Assembly (NCBI GenBank): GCA_030550205.1
Contig: JAUQPS010000007.1
Coordinates: 1 to 36,058, forward strand
Length of the DNA: 36,058 bases
Direction: 5' to 3'
From: a bacterium
GTDB lineage: Bacteria; Hydrothermota; Hydrothermia; LBFQ01; DSFT01
Below the pieces are notes generated by a model, which worked only from the letters and a program-made list of their open reading frames with translations, was not told where the DNA came from and made no database searches. Shown here piece by piece: positions 8,608 through 16,962 of this stretch (position 1 is the stretch's first letter; each line of letters begins with the position of its first letter). Position numbers and translations under genes: made by a program.

Positions 8608-9555
8608 TTAATGCAAATGATTTGCAATAATGTCTTTTAGTTTTGGAATTGGGGTATTTTCAGCTTTTTCAATAGCATTCTCAATTTCTTGATTTATTTT
8701 ATTTTTAAAATCATCTATAATTTCTTCATTTAAAACATTTATTTCTTTTAAGTAATTTTCAAATTTTTTAACAGGGTCAAATAATTCATTCCATAACGTT
8801 ACCGCTTCAATATCCAAATACCTTGAATGATCTTCATCAGTTGTATGAGGTGTTAATCTATATACTATTGCTTCTACAAAGGCAGGTTTTCCTTTTGATT
8901 TTATTTCTTTAATTGTTTTATAAACTTCTAAAATGTTCGTTCCATCTATTCTATAACTATCAATTATATTTGAGAATTTTTTTGCTAAATTTTCAATAGA
9001 GCTTTGAAATCCTATTCCTTCTTTTTTCATTGGAATATCCTTTCTTGAGGGGACACTAATAGCAAGTCCATTATTTTCACATACGAAAATTACATTTACA
9101 TTATAAATAGTAGCTAAATTAAGGGCTTCATAAAATTCTCCTTCACTTGTCCCCCCATCTCCAAAGTTCGTTAAAACCCAATAATTTTCACCACTTAATT
9201 TACCTGCTAATGCCAAACCTACCGCTTGGGGACATTGACTTGAAATTGTTACATAAAAATTAGCAACTCTCAAATTATCTGGAAATTTTTCACCAAGTGG
9301 ATTTCCCTTCCAATATAAAAAAGCGGTATATAAATCTAAACCAAATGTAATTGCAAGAGCAGTTCCTCTATAATATGGTAAAACCCAATCATTCTTATCA
9401 AGAGCTAACGCACAGCCTACTTGAACTGCTTCATGTCCCCTGAAACCTGGATATACCCCAAGTCTTCCTTGCCTTCTTAAAATAAAACATTTTTCATCAA
9501 ATAAACGCGCTCTTAATAAATAGTAATAAAAATTTAAAAGTTGCTCTCTATTGAA
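8608..9555 (-). CDS. 2-oxo acid (pyruvate-type) dehydrogenase E1 alpha subunit without a standard start codon
   Basis: The product resembles the thiamine-diphosphate-dependent E1 alpha subunit. Seen in order are RRQGRLGVYPGFRGHEAVQ, the thiamine diphosphate motif GDGGTSEG ending in ENN about 30 residues later, and YRLTPHTT. The open frame covers the whole protein from residue LLNFYYYLL onward, but it contains no ATG, GTG or TTG before a TTG at 9273, which lies deep inside the conserved domain. A good Shine-Dalgarno site, AGGAGGG (9562-9568), sits 6 bases before the codon at 9555-9553, and that codon is TTC. A TTG there would give the expected N-terminus, so I mark the gene from 9555. Its start may have been lost by one substitution, or initiation is unusual. 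No E1 beta, E2 or E3 gene is nearby. Confidence 0.7.
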   Translation of the reverse strand, partial: FNREQLLNFYYYLLRARLFDEKCFILRRQGRLGVYPGFRGHEAVQVGCALALDKNDWVLPYYRGTALAITFGLDLYTAFLYWKGNPLGEKFPDNLRVANFYVTISSQCPQAVGLALAGKLSGENYWVLTNFGDGGTSEGEFYEALNLATIYNVNVIFVCENNGLAISVPSRKDIPMKKEGIGFQSSIENLAKKFSNIIDSYRIDGTNILEVYKTIKEIKSKGKPAFVEAIVYRLTPHTTDEDHSRYLDIEAVTLWNELFDPVKKFENYLKEINVLNEEIIDDFKNKINQEIENAIEKAENTPIPKLKDIIANHLH

Positions 9556-10381
9556 CTTTTACCCTCCTGCTATAAACTTTAAATACCGCTTGAATTGGAA
9601 ACATCCCAACCTGAAGATTCGCAATAGTAGAATCAAATCTATACATATTCATTATTCCAAGGTATGCTTTTAGATAGGTAGTATCAAAACTTGTTATAAA
9701 TGCAGTGTCCTTTTTAATTGTAGTATCATTACAAAATGGAGTTTGAGGTTTTGTTTGATAGCGATATTTAATTTTTGAAAATACCTTGGAAAATAATTTA
9801 AATGAAGTATCTGGACTTGCTTCAATAACAACTTTCTTAGAGCTATCAATTTTTAAGCTATCAAGATATATCCACAATGTGCAAGAGCCAAGTTGCTGAG
9901 CTGAAAGTCTTAAAGTATCTCCTATATATTTACTTTGAGATTCAATAGGTATCCAGTTATCATTTAATGAAAGAGGTGCTTTGAATACTTTATAACCCAT
10001 ACTTACTTGTGATGTGCTATCCAAAAAATTAACTGTCCTTATTGTATCAATAACAAAAGGATTAACAACATAAAGTGTATCATATATTTTTGATTGGGAT
10101 GTATAGAATGAGTCATAGTATTCAACATTCAAGTTTCCAAATGTATCTTTTATAACCCTTAAAAATGTATCTTGATAAACCATCGTAGTATCAGTAAGAT
10201 TTGGGATTATAAATCTGGAAGTATCAATAGCATAATATTTATGCGTTTTACCTACATCATAGCCCCAATATCTAATTACATCGTAATTTGAGAAGGTGGG
10301 GTTTTGGGGAGATGTTTGGTCAGATTTTTTGGAACAAGCAAGGAAGATAAAAATTATAAAAAATAAAGAAAAATAACGCAT
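9548..10381 (-). CDS. Putative lipoprotein of unknown function
   Basis: This 277-residue protein has a short basic N-terminus, a hydrophobic stretch and the lipobox LACSKK with Cys at residue 16, so it should be exported and lipid-anchored. The mature part is rich in Thr, Ser, Asp and Tyr, with recurring short patterns such as DTxF and YDTLYVV. It is probably all beta. I do not recognise a family. It starts right after a promoter element and is the first gene of a unit with E1 alpha and FTR1. The E1 alpha ribosome site lies within its last codons. Confidence 0.65.
   Translation of the reverse strand: MRYFSLFFIIFIFLACSKKSDQTSPQNPTFSNYDVIRYWGYDVGKTHKYYAIDTSRFIIPNLTDTTMVYQDTFLRVIKDTFGNLNVEYYDSFYTSQSKIYDTLYVVNPFVIDTIRTVNFLDSTSQVSMGYKVFKAPLSLNDNWIPIESQSKYIGDTLRLSAQQLGSCTLWIYLDSLKIDSSKKVVIEASPDTSFKLFSKVFSKIKYRYQTKPQTPFCNDTTIKKDTAFITSFDTTYLKAYLGIMNMYRFDSTIANLQVGMFPIQAVFKVYSRRVKVQ
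9562..9568 (-). promoter_or_regulatory. Shine-Dalgarno site for E1 alpha
   Basis: AGGAGGG on the minus strand, inside the last codons of the lipoprotein gene. It points to a start near 9555-9550, where no standard start codon exists. Confidence 0.6.
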
Positions 10382-10385
10382 ATTA

Positions 10386-10395
10386 AAATTTTAAA
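10386..10395 (-). promoter_or_regulatory. Leaderless-type promoter element for the lipoprotein gene
   Basis: GCTTTAAAATTT on the minus strand ends 4 bases before the ATG at 10381, in the 17-base gap after the tldD stop. Confidence 0.5.
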
Positions 10396-10398
10396 GCC

Positions 10399-11847
10399 TT
10401 AAATACTAAATAATTTTACTTTTCTAAATCTACAAGGGCTTGAACCATGTCCTACTCTTGCAGTTTGACCAGGTTCTCCTTTCCCACAATTCGGAACACC
10501 CCAAAGCTTCCAATACTTTTCATTTGCTACCCCATCTAAGCTATTCCAAAATTGAGGAGATATTCCATAATACACAGGATTTTTATAAACTTCATCCTTT
10601 ATAAGTTTTCCATTTCTAATTTTATAAGCTATTTCAGTTGAAAATTGAAAATTCAATCTTCTTTGATCAATTGACCAAGACTTATTCGTTTCAAGATAAA
10701 AACCATCCTTAATATCAAAAATTAATTCTTCTAAATCCTTATCGCCAGGCAACAAATTTACATTTGTCATTCTAACAATAGGCATTCTTCTATAAGAGCT
10801 TGCCCTACTTGCACCTGTTGATTTCTTATTTATAAATCCTGCACTATCTCTTGAAGATAAATAATTTACAAGAATTCCCTCTTTTATCAAAAACTCTTTC
10901 TTTGCTTTAACTCCGTCATCATCATATCCAAATGTTCCAAGTCCCCTTTCAATTGTTCCATCTTGAACAATATTCATATACTCACTACCAAATTTTATAC
11001 CAATTTTATCTGCCCAAGATGTTCCTGCATAACTTGCCTCAAATCCCAAAACCCTATCAAGTTCAAGAGCATGACCTACACTTTCATGGATTTGAAGAGC
11101 CATTTGATGTGTCCCAATAATAATATCATATTCTCCCATTTCAATTTTTTTGGCATATAACAATTTTAATACTTCATCTTTTACTAAATGTGCATTATCT
11201 TCCCAATTTTGTTCTAATATAATTTCAAATCCACCTGTTAGCATATTACCGCCATGACTTGCAGGGTAAGAGCGAAATTGCATATCTTCATCACTAAAAG
11301 CATACGCGGTATATCCTCCACCACTTTGATATACAATTTGATGTATAAAAGCCCCTTCTGTAGATGCAAAATATTTATCTATCTTTATAAAACTCATAGT
11401 TTGATGAACAAGCTTAATTCTATTATCACTTCTTAAAATTTTATCAACTTTTTCCATAATTTCAATTTTCTTATCCATTGGAACAGTAAATGGATCAATT
11501 AATATTTTTGTAATATATTCATCTACATAAACTTCTTCCTCCGTTAATGAGAAACCACTACCACCCACATTAAAACTAATTTTTGCTATGGTTATAGCTT
11601 TTTTAATAGTTTTATAAATATTATCAACGGAAAAATCATTTGTGCTAGCAAATCCCCAAAATCCTTTATACATTACCCTTATACCTATACCAGCTTCTAA
11701 GGTATTTAAAATATTTTCAACTTTTCCATTTTTATAAACAATTTCTTCTTGTTCTTCTGATACAACTCTAACATCCCCATAATCTACATTTTCTTTTTTA
11801 CATTCTTCTTTAAGTATGTTTATTGCTATCTCGGTTATTTCCCTCAT
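10399..11847 (-). CDS. tldD: TldD family metalloprotease
   Basis: This 482-residue protein is typical in length for TldD. In E. coli TldD forms a heterodimer with TldE (PmbA) that degrades unfolded peptides, matures microcin B17 and helps destroy the CcdA antitoxin. The zinc motif HESVGH (His254, Glu255, His259) is present, as are the family features MYKGFWGFAST (59-69) and GFEASYAGTSW (268-278). A conserved Gly-rich C-terminal region ends in GQTARVGHGSSPCRFRKV. No tldE gene is beside it. The ATG at 11847 overlaps the end of tatA by 38 bases; GGAGG 11 bases upstream supports it. It is the last gene of the nuoJ-pheT-zapA-rny-tatA operon. Confidence 0.93.
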   Translation of the reverse strand: MREITEIAINILKEECKKENVDYGDVRVVSEEQEEIVYKNGKVENILNTLEAGIGIRVMYKGFWGFASTNDFSVDNIYKTIKKAITIAKISFNVGGSGFSLTEEEVYVDEYITKILIDPFTVPMDKKIEIMEKVDKILRSDNRIKLVHQTMSFIKIDKYFASTEGAFIHQIVYQSGGGYTAYAFSDEDMQFRSYPASHGGNMLTGGFEIILEQNWEDNAHLVKDEVLKLLYAKKIEMGEYDIIIGTHQMALQIHESVGHALELDRVLGFEASYAGTSWADKIGIKFGSEYMNIVQDGTIERGLGTFGYDDDGVKAKKEFLIKEGILVNYLSSRDSAGFINKKSTGASRASSYRRMPIVRMTNVNLLPGDKDLEELIFDIKDGFYLETNKSWSIDQRRLNFQFSTEIAYKIRNGKLIKDEVYKNPVYYGISPQFWNSLDGVANEKYWKLWGVPNCGKGEPGQTARVGHGSSPCRFRKVKLFSI

Positions 11848-12010
11848 CTTCTAAAACCTCCCTTACTTGCTCTTTTGCTTCATTTAAAGCTCTTGTAAAT
11901 TCCAAATAAGCTTTCTTAAAAGCTTTTATTACTTGTGGAATTTTATCTGGACCAAATAAAATTATAAAAACCAATGCTATTAGTAGAATTTCCTGAAATC
12001 CTAAATTCAT
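11810..12010 (-). CDS. tatA: Sec-independent translocase subunit TatA/TatB-like
   Basis: This 66-residue protein has one N-terminal membrane helix (about residues 3-19), the FGPDKIP hinge characteristic of TatA/E proteins, an amphipathic helix with KAFKKAYLEF and a charged tail. It would form the pore-building component of the twin-arginine export machinery in the inner membrane. The ATG overlaps the rny stop (ATGA), so translation is probably coupled. No tatC is in the window. TatA and TatB cannot be separated safely at this length, though FGPDKIP and the small size favour TatA. Confidence 0.85.
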   Translation of the reverse strand: MNLGFQEILLIALVFIILFGPDKIPQVIKAFKKAYLEFTRALNEAKEQVREVLEDEGNNRDSNKHT

Positions 12011-13536
12011 CGTGCATACTCCACAACTCTTGTTTCTCTTATAACCACTACTTTTATCTGCCCAGGAAATTGTAATTCTTCTTCTATCTTCTTAGATATA
12101 CTTCTTGCAATCTCATATACTTCTAAATCTGAAACTTTATTAGCATCTACAATAACTCTCACTTCCCTACCTGCTTGAATAGCAAAAGCTTTTTCAACAC
12201 CCTTATGCTCATAAGCTATTTCTTCAAGTCTTCTTATTCTTTGAATATACTTCTCAATACTTTCTCTTCTTGCTCCTGGTCTTGAACCACTAATAGCATC
12301 AGCTGCTGCTACAATTGGGGCATATGGACTAATAGGTTCTACATCTCCATGATGCGCCATTACTGCATTTACAACCAATTCATTTTCACCAAATCTACTT
12401 AAAAATTGTCCTCCAATAACTGCATGTGGTCCCTCTTCATCCATAACTTTTCCAATATCATGTAAGAGTCCCGCACGCTTTGCTATATTTCTATCAAGTC
12501 CCAACTCTCCTGCAATAATAGCTGCAATTTTTGCAGTTTCAATAGAATGTAATAATAAATTTTGTCCATAACTTGTTCTATATTTCATCTTTCCAATATA
12601 ATAAACAATTTCACTATGAATAGGATTTATACCAAGATTTAAAACAACCTCTTCCCCAACACTTCTTATATGATTTTCAAACTCCTCTTCCACTTTTCTA
12701 TATATCTCTTCAATCCTTGCAGGATGTATCCTTCCATCTTCTATTAACCTTTCAATACAAATTTTTGCCTTTTCTCTTCTAATTGGATCAAAAGAAGATA
12801 AAACAATAACCTCAGGTGTATCATCTATAATAACTTCAACACCCGTAATACTTTCAAAAGCTCTTATATTCCTTCCTTCCCTTCCTATTATTCTACCCTT
12901 AATATCATCAGATGGAATTTCTACAATACTAATTGTTGTTTCAGCAGTTTGAGCACTTGCACACCTTTGGATTGCTTGTGCTATAATTTCTTTTGCCTCT
13001 CTTTCTGCTCTTAATTTTGTTTCTTCTCTAATTCTATGAGCAAGTTGAGCTGCTTCATATCTTGCTTGGATTTCAACACTCTTTAATAACTCCTTTCTTG
13101 CTTCTTCCCTTGTCATATTTGCAACCCTTTCAAGTTCTTTCGTAATTTCATTTAATTTTTCATTAATACTACTTTCCTTAATAGCTAATGCTCTTTCTTT
13201 ATCTTGTAAAATTCTCTCTTTATTCCTTAATTCCCTTTCCCTTTGGTCCAAATTCTCCATCCTTTTTTCAACTTGAATTTGTAATTGTTCTAATTTTTTT
13301 CTTTCTTTTTCTAATTCCTTCTTTTCTTTATAAATTTCATTTTCTAATTTCTTTCTTTCAGTATTTACTATCTCATCTGCTTTCAATTGTGCCTCCCTAA
13401 TAATTTCCTCTGCTTTCTTAAAACTATTTTCATATTCCATGAGTTTTCTTTTTAATTCATCTACTTTTCTCCTTCCTATATAAAAACCTAAAATAAATGT
13501 AAAAATTGAAAAAATTATTCCCAATGCCACCTCCAT
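12007..13536 (-). CDS. rny: Ribonuclease Y
   Basis: This 509-residue, full-length RNase Y is the membrane-bound endoribonuclease that starts mRNA turnover in many bacteria. Domains in order are an N-terminal membrane helix (about 3-20), a long charged coiled coil (about 25-190), a KH RNA-binding domain with GRIIGREGRNIRAFE, and an HD domain with LLHDIGK and a downstream MAHHGD. All catalytic His/Asp positions I would expect are there. The start is supported by AAGGAGG 9 bases before the ATG. Its place after pheT and zapA and before tatA is a recurring bacterial arrangement. Its presence is consistent with RNase E being absent, though this window cannot show that. Confidence 0.96.
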   Translation of the reverse strand: MEVALGIIFSIFTFILGFYIGRRKVDELKRKLMEYENSFKKAEEIIREAQLKADEIVNTERKKLENEIYKEKKELEKERKKLEQLQIQVEKRMENLDQRERELRNKERILQDKERALAIKESSINEKLNEITKELERVANMTREEARKELLKSVEIQARYEAAQLAHRIREETKLRAEREAKEIIAQAIQRCASAQTAETTISIVEIPSDDIKGRIIGREGRNIRAFESITGVEVIIDDTPEVIVLSSFDPIRREKAKICIERLIEDGRIHPARIEEIYRKVEEEFENHIRSVGEEVVLNLGINPIHSEIVYYIGKMKYRTSYGQNLLLHSIETAKIAAIIAGELGLDRNIAKRAGLLHDIGKVMDEEGPHAVIGGQFLSRFGENELVVNAVMAHHGDVEPISPYAPIVAAADAISGSRPGARRESIEKYIQRIRRLEEIAYEHKGVEKAFAIQAGREVRVIVDANKVSDLEVYEIARSISKKIEEELQFPGQIKVVVIRETRVVEYAR

Positions 13537-13545
13537 GGCTTATAA

Positions 13546-13552
13546 CCTCCTT
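13546..13552 (-). promoter_or_regulatory. Shine-Dalgarno site of rny
   Basis: AAGGAGG on the minus strand, 9 bases before the rny ATG at 13536. It is a strong canonical site, in contrast to the promoter-proximal genes that have none. Confidence 0.8.
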
Positions 13553-13553
13553 T

Positions 13554-13832
13554 TTAACTTTCATCCATTTTCTCAACAAAATTAAGAGCAGCTTCATAAT
13601 CTTTAAGTATTTGATTTAATCTATCTATCCTCTTTTCTCTTTGTAAAACCTTATGTGCCAAAAGCAAAATTACAAGTGCTACTTTTTTATCTCTTGCTAA
13701 ATTCTTATATTTATTTTCAACATAATTACAAATATCGGATATAATTTCTTTTAGTTTAGAAAGTTCCTCCTCATTTTCAATTTTCATAGTGAAACTATAA
13801 TTGGTTCCAAACAAATTAAATTCAATCTTCAC
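13554..13832 (-). CDS. zapA: ZapA-like cell division protein
   Basis: This 92-residue protein fits ZapA, which bundles FtsZ filaments at the division ring. A short beta hairpin (MKIEFNLFGTNYSF) leads to an EEELSKLKEI helix, the ZapA-type central helix (VALVILLLAHKVLQ) and a C-terminal coiled coil. The GTG start at 13832 overlaps the stop of the upstream coiled-coil gene (GTGA), and a GAGG site lies before it. The placement between pheT and rny is common for zapA. Sequence identity within this family is low, so the call rests on size, pattern and gene order together. Confidence 0.8.
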   Translation of the reverse strand: MKIEFNLFGTNYSFTMKIENEEELSKLKEIISDICNYVENKYKNLARDKKVALVILLLAHKVLQREKRIDRLNQILKDYEAALNFVEKMDES

Positions 13833-14047
13833 TTTTCATCCTCTAAAACATCAAGCTTTTCTAAAATTTGAGTAATCCTCTCTTCAAGATATTTAATAGT
13901 GTTTTTTAATTTCTCATTCTCCTTCCTTAAAAGCTCATTTTCTTCTTTTAGCCTTTTGTTCTCTTCCATAAGTTTTATAATGCTACCCATACTTTTTTTA
14001 TAAAGCTTTTCAAGTTTTTCTTCTATCTCTTTATCTTTTTCATCCAT
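13829..14047 (-). CDS. Small coiled-coil protein, ZapB-like in character
   Basis: This 72-residue protein is an almost continuous coiled coil with heptads of Leu and Ile in a Glu/Lys background (ENKRLKEENELLRKENEKL). It lies directly before zapA and overlaps it, and it starts just after pheT. Small coiled-coil genes occur at this spot in other bacteria, and some bind ZapA, as ZapB does in E. coli. I infer a cell-division role from position and shape only, because a coiled coil by itself does not define a family. GGAGG (14055-14059), within the last pheT codons, serves as its ribosome site. Confidence 0.6.
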   Translation of the reverse strand: MDEKDKEIEEKLEKLYKKSMGSIIKLMEENKRLKEENELLRKENEKLKNTIKYLEERITQILEKLDVLEDEK

Positions 14048-14048
14048 A

Positions 14049-16352
14049 TTAAATCCTCCTTACTTTATAACCCATCTGTTCTATTTTATTTATAATATCC
14101 ATAAAAATCTCATTCACTTCTTCATCCCTAAGTGTTCTTTCTTTTGATAAGAAAACTAGCCTAAAAGTAAAACTTCTATAATCTTTATCAATAGAAGGAC
14201 CTTCATAAACATCTATTAAATAAAAATCATATAAATATGGAACATTCAAAGACTTCAACTGATTTTCCAAATTAATGTAATATTCACTCTTTTTAAGTAA
14301 TATAGAAATATCCTTTTCAATTTTTGGAAATTTTGAAAATTCCTCATAATATGAAGGCTTTATTTCATCTAATTCAATTTCACACACATATACCGGAAAT
14401 TTAATATCATATAATTTTAAAACACTTCTTTTTAATTCACCCAAAAAACCAATTAATTTACTATCTGAATAAATATCAAGACAAGTTCTTAAAAATGCCC
14501 TTTGGGAAATTTTAAATTCATAGTTATAGTTTAAATAATTTAAAAGAACCTCAACATCCCCCTTTAATTCATAAATACTATAATATTCTTCCTTCTCAAA
14601 ATAACTTTTAACTTTTTTACCACCAACAACAATTCCTAAGCTTTCAAACTCCTTATTCTCTCTAAAAACATTACCAAATTCCATAAGTTTTAAACCATAA
14701 CCATTGCGCCTTATATTGATAGATAAACTATCAAGAAGACTTGAAATAATATAACTTCTATATACACTCATATCCAAGCTAATAGGATTAGAAATTTTTA
14801 AATAGTTATCATAAAAAACTTTTGCCTTTTGTTCAGAAATTAAACTTAATGTTTTTGCTTCATAATAACCCCTTGGGAATAGAAAATTTATAGCATTTTC
14901 ATAAACATTCTTTTTAATTTTTGATATATTTGCTATTATTTTTGCTTCATAGTTTGAGGGTATGTTTTCAATTCCAATATGTTTGCAAACTTCTTCTGCA
15001 ATATCATAATAATTTTCTAAATCATCTCTGTGATATGGAATTTCATATTCATTTTCAATTTTTTTAATTCCAATTCTATTTAATATATTATCAAATTCAA
15101 TTTGATTTAAATTTAAGCCCAAAAGCTTATTTACATTTTCTAAATAAACTTTTATTTTTTTCTTTTCAATTTTATTTTTATAAACATCAATCGCATTAAA
15201 TAAAATTCCATTTGCAATTTTACTTATTAAATAACTTGCTCTTTTGGATGCGATTTCAACAAATTCCCAATTCAAACCTTTTTCAAATCTTTTTGAAGAT
15301 TCTGTTTTTAATTTTAGCATTCTACTTGCTCTTGAAATATAAGACTTATTAAAGTAAGCACTTTCAAGTAAAATATGTTTTGTATCATTACTAATAGCAC
15401 TTTCCTCTCCTCCAATAATTCCTGCAATTGCTACTGGTTTGTATTTATCAGCAATTACAAGAATTTCAGAACTTAATTTCCTTTCAACATTATCTAAGCA
15501 TTTTATAGTTTCTCCATCTCTTGCATTTCTTACAATAATTTTTTCATTTATTCTTTCTAAATCAAATGCATGTAAAGGTTGGCCAATTTCCCACATAACA
15601 TAATTCGTAATATCTACAATATTATTTATAGAGCGAAATCCCAAAAGATATAATTTATATCTTAAATAACTTGGGCTATCTGAGACATTTACATTCTTTA
15701 TAATTCTTCCAACATACCTAAAACATCCTTCATTATTTTCAATCTCAATTGGAAAATTAACATCTTCAAAATTTTCTTTTTTTATCATTTCAATATCTTT
15801 TACAGATAAATTTAAATAGGATGCAATCTCATAACAAATCCCTAATAATCCCATTAAATCCCCTCTATTTGGGAATATATAAAGCTCATATAAATAATCG
15901 TTTAATTGCAAATAGTTTAAAACATCCTCATTTAAATCAAAATCAGATGGCAAAATTATTACTCTATCAGAAATATCAGAAATTCCAATTTCTTCCTCAG
16001 ATAATAACATTCCCTCAGATAAATAGCTTTTAATATATTTTTTTCTAATTTCCTCTCCATTTTTCAATTTTGTTCCCTCTAATGCTAAAACTACTTTATC
16101 ATTTATATTTACTTGGGCTGTTGTAATAATTTGAAATTCTCCAACTTTTGTCCAAACTTTTAAAATTTTTAAATTTCCATCTAATTTTAAATCCTTTACA
16201 ATTCCAGCAAAAACTTTATCTTTTAATCCCTCACTCAAATCAATAAAGTTTTCAACTTCAATACCAATATTTTCAAATAATTCTTTTAATTGATATGGAC
16301 TTAAATTGAAATTTTCAATTAGATTTTTTATATCGTTATATAAAACCCTCAT
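14049..16352 (-). CDS. pheT: Phenylalanyl-tRNA synthetase beta subunit
   Basis: This 767-residue protein matches the beta chain of the (alpha-beta)2 enzyme that charges tRNA-Phe. The expected order is visible. First comes an N-terminal region with an OB-fold tRNA-binding segment (about 40-150). The B3/B4 editing domain follows, with NNIVDITNYVMWEIGQPLHAFD and the AGIIGG block (roughly residues 245-315). Next are B5 and the catalytic-like core, and last the C-terminal anticodon-binding FDX-ACB domain with the FPKIEKDIS and FRLVFLSKERTL blocks. It is a little shorter than the common 790-800 residues. Its ATG shares one base with the nuoJ stop (TAATG). The alpha-subunit gene pheS, usually adjacent, is not next to it: nuoJ takes that place. 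Confidence 0.95.
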   Translation of the reverse strand: MRVLYNDIKNLIENFNLSPYQLKELFENIGIEVENFIDLSEGLKDKVFAGIVKDLKLDGNLKILKVWTKVGEFQIITTAQVNINDKVVLALEGTKLKNGEEIRKKYIKSYLSEGMLLSEEEIGISDISDRVIILPSDFDLNEDVLNYLQLNDYLYELYIFPNRGDLMGLLGICYEIASYLNLSVKDIEMIKKENFEDVNFPIEIENNEGCFRYVGRIIKNVNVSDSPSYLRYKLYLLGFRSINNIVDITNYVMWEIGQPLHAFDLERINEKIIVRNARDGETIKCLDNVERKLSSEILVIADKYKPVAIAGIIGGEESAISNDTKHILLESAYFNKSYISRASRMLKLKTESSKRFEKGLNWEFVEIASKRASYLISKIANGILFNAIDVYKNKIEKKKIKVYLENVNKLLGLNLNQIEFDNILNRIGIKKIENEYEIPYHRDDLENYYDIAEEVCKHIGIENIPSNYEAKIIANISKIKKNVYENAINFLFPRGYYEAKTLSLISEQKAKVFYDNYLKISNPISLDMSVYRSYIISSLLDSLSINIRRNGYGLKLMEFGNVFRENKEFESLGIVVGGKKVKSYFEKEEYYSIYELKGDVEVLLNYLNYNYEFKISQRAFLRTCLDIYSDSKLIGFLGELKRSVLKLYDIKFPVYVCEIELDEIKPSYYEEFSKFPKIEKDISILLKKSEYYINLENQLKSLNVPYLYDFYLIDVYEGPSIDKDYRSFTFRLVFLSKERTLRDEEVNEIFMDIINKIEQMGYKVRRI

Positions 16353-16834
16353 TATTCCTGTTTTCTTCCAATTATAATAGCTATTACAATAGCAAGAAGC
16401 AAGAGAATTGAAGCAAGCTCAAATGGAACTAAATAATTTGTAAGTAATAACTCTCCAATCTTACTAACTTTACCCTCTTCACCAAGTTCAAATTTTGGTA
16501 ATTTTACAATATAAAGGGTTACACTAACTAAAATAAATAATGCTATTATAGTGATAATTGAAAGCAAACCCTTAAATGAGAAATCAAAATCCATAAGTGG
16601 TTCCCTTAAATTAAGAAGCATTATTACAAATAAGAAAAACACTACAATAGCGCCAGAATAAACAATAATTTGAATAACACCAAGAAAAGGAGCATTCAAT
16701 AAGAAATAAATAATAGCTAAGCTAAGGAAATTTAAGAGAAGCCCTAAGGCATTATAAATTGGTTTTCTATGAAAAAGCACTAAAAAAGCTCCAAAAAGTC
16801 CAATAAGAGCAAAAATGGAAAGGGCAAGAAGCAT
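16352..16834 (-). CDS. nuoJ: NADH-quinone oxidoreductase subunit J (orphan)
   Basis: This 160-residue membrane protein has five hydrophobic segments and the NuoJ signature GVIQIIVYSGAIVVFFLFVIML around residues 52-73, which corresponds to the third transmembrane helix with its pi-bulge region in complex I. The C-terminal helix ends in IIIGRKQE. In complex I, NuoJ is part of the proton-pumping membrane arm. It stands alone: no other nuo gene is in the window, and it heads the pheT-zapA-rny operon. Either complex I genes are scattered in this genome or this is a stray copy. The start at 16834 follows a promoter element. Confidence 0.88.
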   Translation of the reverse strand: MLLALSIFALIGLFGAFLVLFHRKPIYNALGLLLNFLSLAIIYFLLNAPFLGVIQIIVYSGAIVVFFLFVIMLLNLREPLMDFDFSFKGLLSIITIIALFILVSVTLYIVKLPKFELGEEGKVSKIGELLLTNYLVPFELASILLLLAIVIAIIIGRKQE

Positions 16835-16841
16835 AGCATTG

Positions 16842-16851
16842 AAATTTTAAA
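16842..16851 (-). promoter_or_regulatory. Leaderless-type promoter element for nuoJ-pheT operon
   Basis: GCTTTAAAATTT on the minus strand ends 7 bases before the nuoJ ATG at 16834. It is divergent from the tRNA-Gly promoter, whose copy of the element lies 16 bp away. Confidence 0.55.
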
Positions 16852-16867
16852 GCATTTCATATTAGGC

Positions 16868-16877
16868 TTTAAAATTT
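16868..16877 (+). promoter_or_regulatory. Promoter element of tRNA-Gly/rplS
   Basis: GCTTTAAAATTT, with TAAAAT at 16870-16875, ends 9 bases before the first base of the mature tRNA. Because a tRNA needs transcription to begin at or just before this base, this copy fixes the element as a -10 region and calibrates the distance for the protein genes. Confidence 0.65.
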
Positions 16878-16886
16878 TCAAACTTA

Positions 16887-16958
16887 GCGGGCGTAGCTCA
16901 GTGGTAGAGCACCTGCTTGCCATGCAGGGGGTCGCCGGTTCAAATCCGGTCGCCCGCT
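16887..16958 (+). tRNA. tRNA-Gly (anticodon GCC)
   Basis: A full cloverleaf can be drawn: acceptor GCGGGCG/CGCCCGC, D arm GCTC/GAGC with loop AGTGGTA, anticodon stem CCTGC/GCAGG with loop TTGCCAT (anticodon GCC at 16919-16921), variable GGGTC, and T arm GCCGG/CCGGT with loop TTCAAAT. The discriminator base is T, and CCA is not encoded. Only four bases separate it from the rplS ATG. Its GC-rich stems stand out against the AT-rich surroundings, as expected in a thermophile. Confidence 0.98.
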
Positions 16959-16962
16959 CTTT

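Noticed and set aside
9548-9555. Readthrough of the lipoprotein TAG stop to make a lipoprotein-E1 alpha fusion
   Set aside because: On careful counting the two frames differ by one base, so suppression of TAG alone would not join them.
10932-11436. Plus-strand reading frames opposite tldD
   Set aside because: They are antisense to a well-conserved gene, have odd composition and no start signals.
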